Assembly: GCF_036099295.1 (NCBI RefSeq)
Contig: NZ_CP107976.1
Span: forward strand, 2,232,001 to 2,296,000
Length of the DNA stretch: 64,000 bases
Reading direction: 5' to 3'
From: Streptomyces sp. NBC_00358
GTDB taxonomy: Bacteria; Actinomycetota; Actinomycetes; Streptomycetales; Streptomycetaceae
Below are positions 58,097 through 64,000 of this stretch, one piece after another. The position numbers and the translations under genes are program-made. Each line of letters starts with the position of its first letter. Position 1 is the stretch's first letter. The notes under the pieces were generated by a model. The model was given only the letters and a program-made list of their open reading frames with translations, did no database searches and had not been told where the DNA came from.

Positions 58097-58139
58097 GAGG
58101 GGCGTTGCGAGCCTCCACGAGCGGCCCGCAACGCCCCTC
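58097..58139 (+). terminator. Hairpin after the trypsin gene
   Basis: GAGGGGCGTTGCG (58097-58109) and CGCAACGCCCCTC (58127-58139) form a perfect 13-bp stem with a 17-base loop, 39 bases after the protease stop. The rest of the gap to 58346 is a pyrimidine-rich run with CTCGACCTCTC/CCACCTCGGCCTC direct repeats and no gene. Confidence 0.75.
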
Positions 58140-58346
58140 ATCCACCTCGGCCTCCCCACCTCGGCGCCCCGCTCGCCCTCTCCTCCCTGGGCCTCTCTCC
58201 ACCTCGACCTCTCGACCTCTCCACCTCGGCCTCTCCTTCGACGGCCCCTCACTCTTGCCGGCGGACGGCTGCTTCCCCGCAGCCCCCCAACCGTCCGCCG
58301 GCACCTCAGGTGGCAGAAACGTCAGGTCGCACGGCACGACGGGGTC

Positions 58347-59453
58347 TCAGGGCCGGGCGACCGTGCCGAACCGGACCTCGTACCCCTCCCCCTCGTGCAT
58401 CGCCGCGAGCATCCGCTCCCCCTCCTCCGTGACCTCGTGCCGCTGCGTCTTCGTGAGTCCGCCGAAGGGTTCGACGACGAGCGCGCCCTCCTCCAGCTTC
58501 CACAGGCCGGCCAGGAATCCGTCGACGAGCAGGGTGCAGTAGGCCTGATTGCCCTGCCAGGTACGCCCCTTGAGGTCGGCCGGGACGACCCGGGAGCGGT
58601 CGGCGTGGGACAGCAGCAGATTGTCGAACTCGGGCAGGAAGCGGGGCGGCGCGGGGGTGTCCGCGTCGGGCCGGGACGCGTCGGGGAGGTCGAAGAGTTC
58701 CACGCCGTTCTCGTCACGGAACGTCGCCAGGCGGGGCCGGAGCCGTTCGAACACCTCGCGGAGCCGGGTCAGACCGGCCCAGGTCTGCATGTCCTTGACC
58801 GAGGCGGGCCCGAACGCGGCGAGGTAGCGCAGCACGGTGGCGTCGGCCGCCGGGGCCGGCTCGGCGGGGCGGCCCAGCCAGTGCTCGGCGGTGGTGAGGG
58901 CGACCTGGCCGCTGCGGCCCCACAGCCCGCGCGGGGTGACCTGGACGAGCGGCAGGGTGCAGCGGGCCGCGATCGACAGCGCGAACGGGTCGGCGTCGGG
59001 CCACTCGGCGAGCAGCGCCTCGCGCAGCTCCTTCATGGTGCGCGGCTCGGCCTCCACCAGCTCACGGCTGATCGCGGCGAGCCGGTCCAGGTCGACACCG
59101 GTGAGCCCCGTGCGGAACTGGCCCAGTTCCCGGTCCCGGGCGGCCTGCACCAGCGGGCGCAGGGTGAGGGCGTCCTCGGCGGTGTGCGTGTGGATGGTGG
59201 AGCGCATGGTGACGATGCGGACGACGTCGCGCGCCTCCATGGCGGCCGACAACCGCTCGGGCCGGAAACCGTCCACCCGGGCGGCGAGGGCGTAGTACGG
59301 CGGCTTCACGTTCTGCGCCTGGAGACCTACGAGGTGCTCGACGGCGGCCGTCGCGGACAGCGGGGAGCGGCGCAGCAGGAGCTGACGGTCGAGGGTCGCG
59401 CGGTTGAGGGCGCGGGTGCCGAGCACGGGGGCCGTCGTGGTCGTCTTCGTCAT
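58347..59453 (-). CDS. AlkZ-like winged-helix DNA-binding (HTH_42) protein
   Basis: This 368-residue protein belongs to the winged-helix HTH_42 family, of which S. AlkZ (protection from azinomycin crosslinks) is the known DNA glycosylase. Hallmarks are LNRATLDRQLLLRRSPLSAT at the N-terminus, VEHLVGLQAQNVKPPYYALA (about residues 38-57), IVTMRSTIHTHTAEDALTL, LPEFDNLLLSHADRSRVVP (about 273-291) and VDGFLAGLWKL near the C-terminus. The catalytic QxQ of AlkZ corresponds to the QAQ in LQAQN. The ATG at 59453 is the start. It may repair a lesion made by a natural product. Confidence 0.85.
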   Translation of the reverse strand: MTKTTTTAPVLGTRALNRATLDRQLLLRRSPLSATAAVEHLVGLQAQNVKPPYYALAARVDGFRPERLSAAMEARDVVRIVTMRSTIHTHTAEDALTLRPLVQAARDRELGQFRTGLTGVDLDRLAAISRELVEAEPRTMKELREALLAEWPDADPFALSIAARCTLPLVQVTPRGLWGRSGQVALTTAEHWLGRPAEPAPAADATVLRYLAAFGPASVKDMQTWAGLTRLREVFERLRPRLATFRDENGVELFDLPDASRPDADTPAPPRFLPEFDNLLLSHADRSRVVPADLKGRTWQGNQAYCTLLVDGFLAGLWKLEEGALVVEPFGGLTKTQRHEVTEEGERMLAAMHEGEGYEVRFGTVARP

Positions 59454-59598
59454 AGCGGCACGCTAACGCCGCTTGCGGACACCTTCCGTCCGCAACTCTC
59501 ACCGCATCCCGATACCGCCGAGGACTCACGGAACGTATGCCCCGTATATCCTGCTCCGGGATCACACAGATGTACGTTCGACCCTGGAGGCAGCCGCG

Positions 59599-60831
59599 AT
59601 GTCCGAGCGACGCGCCCGCCAAGCCTCGAAGAACCGGAAGAGCCCGAGGGACACGGGCCGCCCGGCGGAGGCGGACGTCTCCGCGGGTGCGAAGGCTGCG
59701 AAGGCCACCCGGATGTCCGTCTGGCGGCGCGCCCTGACCCCGCCGTCCGCGCCGGCCCCGCGGCCTCCAACGACCGACCCCTCCCTTCCCGCGCCCGATC
59801 CCGCCGAGGTCGCCAGCGTGGTCCAGGCCGCGCTGTACCGCGACGGGGTGCGGGTGTCGACCCCCGCGTCGCTGGCCGAGACCTTCCGTGAACTGCGCGA
59901 GCAGCCGGACGGTATGGCGTGGATCGGCCTGGCCCGTCCGACGGAGACCGAACTCCTTTCGCTGGCTGCCGAGTTCGACCTTCATCCGCTGGCCGTCGAG
60001 GACGCGCTGGAGGCGCATCAGCGCCCGAAGCTGGAGCGTTACGGCGAGACGCTCTTCGTCGTCCTGAGCGCCGCCCGCTATCTGGACGCGGTCGAGGAGG
60101 TCGACTTCGGCGAGCTGCACGTGTTCGTGGGACCGGACTTCGTGATCACGGTCCGGCACGGCGCGGCGCCGGACCTCTCGGCGGTGCGCCGCCGCATGGA
60201 GGGCAGCCCGGAACTGCTGAGGCTCGGCCCCGAGGCCGTCCTCTACGCGATCCTCGACTCCGTCGTCGACGGGTACGCCCCGGTGGTCACCGGCGTCCAG
60301 AACGACATCGACGAGATCGAGACCGAGGTCTTCCGCGGCGACCCCGCGGTGTCCCGCCGCATCTACGAACTCTCCCGCGAGATGGTCGAGTTCCAGCGCG
60401 CCACCCGTCCGCTGGTGGGCATGCTGCACAGCCTGATGGCGGGCTTCGCCAAGTACCGCACGGACGAGGAGCTCCAGCGCTATCTGCGCGACGTCGCCGA
60501 CCACGTCACCCACACCAGCGAACGCGTCGACGGTTTCCGCCAGGCCCTCACCGACATCCTCACCGTCAACGCGACCCTGGTCACCCAGCAGCAGAACGCC
60601 GAGATGCGGGCGTTGGCGGAGGCGGGCTTCGAACAGAACGAGGAGATCAAGAAGATCTCCTCCTGGGCGGCGATCCTGTTCGCCCCGACGCTGGTCGGCA
60701 CCATCTACGGCATGAACTTCGACCGCATGCCGGAGCTGCACTGGGTGCTCGGGTACCCCTTCGCGATCCTCCTGATGGCGGTCGTCTGCACCAGTCTGTA
60801 CGTCATCTTCAAGCGGAAGGACTGGCTCTGA
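59599..60831 (+). CDS. CorA-family magnesium/cobalt transporter
   Basis: This 410-residue inner-membrane channel of the CorA family takes up Mg2+ or Co2+. The cytoplasmic domain extends to about residue 340, with a long coiled stalk helix (RVDGFRQALTDILTVNATLV) leading to two C-terminal membrane helices; the pore entrance motif YGMNFDRMPEL lies between them (about 372-382), and the basic end FKRKDWL follows helix 2. A 60-residue Lys/Arg/Pro-rich N-terminal extension is unusual and probably disordered. The ATG at 59599 has GGAGG 9 bases upstream. Confidence 0.95.
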   Translation: MSERRARQASKNRKSPRDTGRPAEADVSAGAKAAKATRMSVWRRALTPPSAPAPRPPTTDPSLPAPDPAEVASVVQAALYRDGVRVSTPASLAETFRELREQPDGMAWIGLARPTETELLSLAAEFDLHPLAVEDALEAHQRPKLERYGETLFVVLSAARYLDAVEEVDFGELHVFVGPDFVITVRHGAAPDLSAVRRRMEGSPELLRLGPEAVLYAILDSVVDGYAPVVTGVQNDIDEIETEVFRGDPAVSRRIYELSREMVEFQRATRPLVGMLHSLMAGFAKYRTDEELQRYLRDVADHVTHTSERVDGFRQALTDILTVNATLVTQQQNAEMRALAEAGFEQNEEIKKISSWAAILFAPTLVGTIYGMNFDRMPELHWVLGYPFAILLMAVVCTSLYVIFKRKDWL

Positions 60832-60907
60832 GTTCGGGAGGATCCGTTGTCCCCTCGCGCGACCGCCTGACGCAGCCCGCCTCCCAGGGCTACCACGGCG
60901 GCGATAC

Positions 60908-61020
60908 GGCACCGAGTGGCGTGTCTTCACCAGGCGGGCACCGGCCGTGGCGGGCCACAGCTCCTCGAACTCGGCCTCTGTGAGGGAGAGTTCGACCTCG
61001 ATGAAAGAACGGTCCGGCAC
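60908..61020 (-). pseudogene. CYTH-domain relic
   Basis: The frame from 61020 reads RSFIEVELSLTEAEFEELWP, then ATAGARLVKTRHSVPYR, an internal piece of a CYTH (CyaB/triphosphatase-like) domain, where VEVEI...EFEALWPATEGRRVEKTR is typical. The N-terminal ExExK part is missing and similarity stops after SVPYR, so only about 37 of 150-plus residues remain. It is overlapped at its start by a long hairpin. The protein was probably a small-polyphosphate or thiamine-triphosphate phosphatase. Confidence 0.6.
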
Positions 61021-61039
61021 GGTGAACCGTGCCGGACCG
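61010..61039. terminator. 13-bp hairpin between the CYTH relic and pssA
   Basis: CGGTCCGGCACGG (61010-61022) and CCGTGCCGGACCG (61027-61039) form a perfect stem with loop TGAA, 25 bases past the pssA stop on the minus strand. It terminates the ATP-grasp/MFS/pssA operon and lies over the first codons of the CYTH relic. Confidence 0.75.
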
Positions 61040-61063
61040 TCGGGAAGCGCTCGGTATCGGCGC

Positions 61064-61888
61064 CTACGCCTCCGAGGGCGTACGCCGGTTCGAAATGTGG
61101 AGGGCCAGGGCCACGACGGGCAGCAGAGCCGCCAGCGCCACCTGCAGCATGCAGCCGATCACCATCGTCCCTTCCGCTCCGGGCGCGCCGGCCGCCCAGG
61201 AGACGAGACAGCCGACGTTCACCACGATCCAGCAGACCGTGAGCACCGCCCACCGTCCGCTGGGCTTCGGATACTCGATGCGGCTGACCATCAGCCAGGC
61301 GACCGCCAGCACGCTCAGGATCGTGAGCACGAAAGGCAGTTCGAGCAGGGAGAGGCTGAGCACGGTCAGTGCCGCGAAGGGGATGGGCATCCCCTGGAAC
61401 ATGCCGTCGCGCATCTCCGTGACGGAGAAGCGGGCCAGCCGGAGCAGCCCGGCGAGCAGGACCGCCACCGCGGCCGCCACGACCGGCATCAGGGGGAATC
61501 CGCTCACGATGCCCCACACCACCACGAAATAGGCGGGCGAGAGGCCGAAGCTGATCAGGTCCGAGAGGTTGTCCAGTTCGGCACCCATGCCCGAGCTGCG
61601 GAAGCGGCGGGCGACGAGTCCGTCGCACAGATCGAAGAGCGAGGCGAGCAGGACGAGCATCACCGCCGCGGCCGCACCCTGGCGCATGGTGCCGGCCCGT
61701 TCGTCGCTGGACAGGTGGGGAATCAGCACCGCGGTCGTCGTGAAGTAGACCGAGGCGAAGCCGCACACGGCGTTGCCCAAGGTCAGGACGTCCGCGACCG
61801 ACAGCCGCGTCGGAGATCTCAGGGGAGCGCTCGGCGCCTCCGTCTCACTCACCCGAGGCTCCGACAACTCCACATCAGCAACGGTCAA
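61064..61888 (-). CDS. pssA: CDP-alcohol phosphatidyltransferase (phosphatidylserine-synthase-like)
   Basis: This membrane enzyme transfers a phosphatidyl group from CDP-diacylglycerol to an alcohol. The 274-residue protein has the CDP-OH-P motif D-x2-D-G-x2-A-R-x8-G-x3-D-x3-D in DLCDGLVARRFRSSGMG and AELDNLSDLI (about residues 86-111), preceded by the PssA-type TLGNAVCGFASVYF, and six to eight hydrophobic helices. It looks most like phosphatidylserine synthase. The start is a TTG at 61888 with GGAG upstream. It lies 41 bases after an MFS exporter and is the last gene of that operon, which is odd for a housekeeping lipid enzyme, so the acceptor could be an unusual alcohol. Confidence 0.8.
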   Translation of the reverse strand: MTVADVELSEPRVSETEAPSAPLRSPTRLSVADVLTLGNAVCGFASVYFTTTAVLIPHLSSDERAGTMRQGAAAAVMLVLLASLFDLCDGLVARRFRSSGMGAELDNLSDLISFGLSPAYFVVVWGIVSGFPLMPVVAAAVAVLLAGLLRLARFSVTEMRDGMFQGMPIPFAALTVLSLSLLELPFVLTILSVLAVAWLMVSRIEYPKPSGRWAVLTVCWIVVNVGCLVSWAAGAPGAEGTMVIGCMLQVALAALLPVVALALHISNRRTPSEA

Positions 61889-61929
61889 CGTGCTCTCCTA
61901 CCCCACTGTGCCGACAACATCCTTGAGCA

Positions 61930-63207
61930 TCATCGCAGTTGTGGGAGCGGCTCCGAGTCACGATGCGGGAACGGACCACGGTCGTGCAGCCGCGAGAGCC
62001 ACCACGTCGCGACCCCGGACGCCAGGACCAGAGCGCCGAGAACGAGCCAGCCCCAGGATCTGCCCGACATGACGAGCACCGGGAGAAGCGCGGGGCCGAG
62101 GACGCGTTCCGCCGTGGTGCTGAGGTTGAACGTCGACAGGAACTGGGACCGGTCCGCCTCCGGCGCGAGGTCCATGGAGATCTGCCAGGACGAGGCCGAC
62201 TGCCACATCTCGGCCCAGGTCAGCGCCAGCACCCCGGCCAACAGGACAGCGACCGCCACGACCGACGTACGGTCCCACCACCGCGTGGCCAGGAAGGCCG
62301 CGCCGGCCAGAGCCGTCAGGACCGCCGCGGCCAGGGCGGCCCGGCCCGCCCGGGCCACGTCCGAGATGTGCCGGGTGGCGGGAAGCTGGAGCAGCGAGAC
62401 CAGCACGGTGTTGAGGATCAGCGGCAGCGACACCAGCGAGTCCGGCAGGGACGGGGTCGAGAGGATCCACAGGGGGAGCAGAACGTTCAGCGTCGTCACA
62501 TGCAGGCTGAGCACCGAGTTGAGCCCGGTGAACGCCACATAGCGGCGGTCTCTGAAAGCCCAGCTCCGCTTGCTCTTCCTGTACGTCGTCACACGGTGCT
62601 TCTCCCGGATGCGCATCAGCAGGCCCGCGCAGAGCACGTAGAAGAGAGAGATCGCCAGGAGCGTGCAGCGGTACAGCAGGGTGCTGCCCGCGGCGATCGC
62701 GACGCCCGCGGCCAGCCCGCCCAGGGCGTACCCGACGTTGCGGGTGGACCTGACCACGGCCATCAGCTTGATGCGGCGCTCGTCCCCGGCCACGTCCGCG
62801 ACCAGGGCCTGGCTGACGCCGCCGGCGGTACGGTCGGCGACCGCGGTCAGCAGGACGACGACCAGATAGGCCGGGAAGGACGTGACCAGCACGTAGCCCG
62901 CGAACCCGACGGCACGCCAGAGGTTGATGACGATCAGCGTGCGGCGCGCGCCCATCCGGTCGCCCACGATGCCCGTGGGCAGCGTCAGCAGGAAGCCCAC
63001 GGCACCGGCCAGCGACAGGCCCAGGGTGAACTGAGTGGTGCTCAGACCGGCGACCCGGGTGAAGAAGACGGCGGCGAGCCCGGCGAACAGACCGGTGCCC
63101 ATGGAGTCGGACAGACAGCTCGCCACCAGCGTGCGCTCGGCGGCGGAGCTGTTGCGCACACCCGCGGCGATCGCCCGCAGGCCGCGGGCGCCCCCGTCGG
63201 CGGTCAC
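61930..63207 (-). CDS. MFS transporter (exporter type)
   Basis: This 425-residue membrane protein has about 12 helices. The loop 2-3 motif is TGIVGDRMGARRTLIVINLW (about residues 77-96), and both halves show the MFS symmetry; MAEMWQSASSWQISMDLAPE in the second half resembles the BacE/MFS_1 exporters. The GTG at 63207 overlaps the stop of the ATP-grasp gene (GTGA), so the two proteins are made together and the exporter probably removes the ligase product. It is followed by pssA. Confidence 0.9.
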   Translation of the reverse strand: MTADGGARGLRAIAAGVRNSSAAERTLVASCLSDSMGTGLFAGLAAVFFTRVAGLSTTQFTLGLSLAGAVGFLLTLPTGIVGDRMGARRTLIVINLWRAVGFAGYVLVTSFPAYLVVVLLTAVADRTAGGVSQALVADVAGDERRIKLMAVVRSTRNVGYALGGLAAGVAIAAGSTLLYRCTLLAISLFYVLCAGLLMRIREKHRVTTYRKSKRSWAFRDRRYVAFTGLNSVLSLHVTTLNVLLPLWILSTPSLPDSLVSLPLILNTVLVSLLQLPATRHISDVARAGRAALAAAVLTALAGAAFLATRWWDRTSVVAVAVLLAGVLALTWAEMWQSASSWQISMDLAPEADRSQFLSTFNLSTTAERVLGPALLPVLVMSGRSWGWLVLGALVLASGVATWWLSRLHDRGPFPHRDSEPLPQLR

Positions 63208-64000
63208 GCGCTGCCGCCCGGCACGGCGACGACGAACTTCAGGTCGGCCACGGCCTGTCGGACCAGGGCCAGGGCCTCGTCCGGCGTGTCCGCCACTCCC
63301 CACACATGGGCCGGGCGGGACGCGGAGGAAGTGATCGGCTGGACACGGTCGCCCCGTGCGACACGGACCACCGCGTCGCTGATGCCGGGGCGGCCCTTCA
63401 CGTCCTCGACGCCACGCACCTCCAGCACCTCTCCGGCGGCGGAGGGGGTCGCGTACCAGATCGCCCCGAAACGACCGTCGACGGCCGCCTTCTCCACCTG
63501 GGCGCGGACCCCGTCGAGAGCGCCGAGGCCGATGCTCTGCCGCGCCAGGGCGTCGACGATGTCCACACCGCGCGCGTCCCTCAGCAGATAGGGAATCCGG
63601 TCCCCGGCCTGACGCAGGTGGGTCTCGACGACCCGCACCTCGTGCTCGGTCACGATGACCTCGGTGTGGTTCACGCCCTCGCGGATGCCTAGCGCGTCCA
63701 GTGCGGCCGTGACCGTGCCGAGGATCCGCTGCTCCTCGCCCTCCGCGAGCCGTGCCGGGAGCACATGGCCCACCTCGACGAAGCCGCCCGGTGCCAGGAA
63801 CTTCTCGGTGACGCACAGGGCGAGATGCCGTCCGTCCTCGCTCAGGCACTCCACGCTGTACTCCCGCCCGGCGTGGAAGGGCTCCACGAGGACGTCACCG
63901 TTCGGCAGGGCGGCAGCGGCGGCGAGCGTGGTGGCGAGCAGGCCGGCGATGTCGTCGGCGTCGTCGAGGCGGACCACGCCCTGGCTGCCCACGCCGCCCG
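63204..64000 (-). CDS. ATP-grasp enzyme, partial (N-terminus beyond the right edge)
   Basis: The C-terminal 264 residues of an ATP-grasp protein are in the window; the frame is open to the right edge, so the gene is incomplete. Visible features are the glycine-rich ATP loop GGVGSQGVVRLDDADD, the ATP-binding DVLVEPFHAGREYSVECLSE, GFVEVGHVLPARL, and the Mg-binding EVIVTEHEVRVVETHLRQAG with the Glu and Asn/Arg pair. After the core there is an about 90-residue C-terminal lid (WYATPSAAGEVLEVRGVEDV). This layout is typical of ATP-grasp amide ligases such as L-amino acid ligases and PurK/carbamoyl-phosphate relatives. It is coupled to an MFS exporter, as BacD is to BacE in bacilysin clusters, so a small-molecule ligase is likely. 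Confidence 0.85.
   Translation of the reverse strand, partial: GGVGSQGVVRLDDADDIAGLLATTLAAAAALPNGDVLVEPFHAGREYSVECLSEDGRHLALCVTEKFLAPGGFVEVGHVLPARLAEGEEQRILGTVTAALDALGIREGVNHTEVIVTEHEVRVVETHLRQAGDRIPYLLRDARGVDIVDALARQSIGLGALDGVRAQVEKAAVDGRFGAIWYATPSAAGEVLEVRGVEDVKGRPGISDAVVRVARGDRVQPITSSASRPAHVWGVADTPDEALALVRQAVADLKFVVAVPGGSA

Overview
This window is high-GC actinobacterial DNA and almost certainly comes from a Streptomyces chromosome. Third codon positions are nearly all G or C, GTG starts are common, genes are often coupled by 4-base ATGA/GTGA overlaps, and the gene types (LuxR-type two-component pairs, an RNase Sa homologue, a GH46 chitosanase, a secreted trypsin, purine catabolism with an IclR regulator) are typical of the genus. 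I see no rRNA, tRNA, CRISPR array or intact transposon. About 60 genes, relics and partial genes are recognisable.

Layout, left to right. 1-2.3 kb: start of a ROK-type sugar kinase, a GntR regulator and an inositol-dehydrogenase-like oxidoreductase. 2.6-8.9 kb: a P450, a NarL-type two-component system, a secreted guanyl-specific RNase, a RibD-type reductase and an AIM24 protein, with tandem-repeat arrays in the gaps. 8.9-12.8 kb: allantoicase, allantoinase and the IclR regulator AllR. 12.9-17 kb: an ABC transporter facing a second two-component system. 17-20.4 kb: a DUF5955-like protein, a MobA-like transferase, malate synthase and a SelT/W/H-type protein coupled to a HipA-like kinase. 21.3-22.9 kb: an accessory patch holding a dead integrase end and an orphan Rhs-tip toxin with its immunity gene. 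22.9-32.4 kb: two divergent NIS siderophore synthetases, a secreted VWA pair, an HxlR regulator facing an aminotransferase, a phosphatase and a thioesterase. 32.5-35.2 kb: a protein with the motifs of inositol polyphosphate kinases, an FHA/MFS gene relic and a chitosanase.

35.3-47.5 kb holds the rest of purine and glyoxylate catabolism: an NCS2 permease, an 8-oxoguanine-deaminase-like hydrolase, urate oxidase, HIU hydrolase, OHCU decarboxylase, a small regulator pair, hydroxypyruvate isomerase, tartronate semialdehyde reductase and glyoxylate carboligase. With allantoinase, allantoicase and malate synthase, the window can take urate through allantoin and ureidoglycolate to glyoxylate. Glyoxylate then enters central metabolism through malate synthase or through carboligase, isomerase and reductase. 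These genes share palindromic promoter elements (TTCC-N7-GGAA, mostly in pairs exactly 21 bp apart), which I propose are AllR operators. One promoter of this type now drives only a 33-codon stub that looks like the N-terminus of a lost catalase gene.

47.6-64 kb: a zinc-ribbon/disordered/nuclease-like protein, two coupled acyl-CoA synthetases facing a GAF-LuxR regulator, a large LAL regulator, a secreted trypsin, an AlkZ-like protein, a CorA-type transporter, a CYTH relic, and an operon (running off the right edge) of an ATP-grasp enzyme, an MFS exporter and a CDP-alcohol phosphatidyltransferase. The most interesting items are the orphan Rhs toxin/immunity module, the bacterial inositol-polyphosphate-kinase-like protein, the paired-operator purine regulon with its catalase relic, and the ATP-grasp/MFS/phosphatidyltransferase operon.
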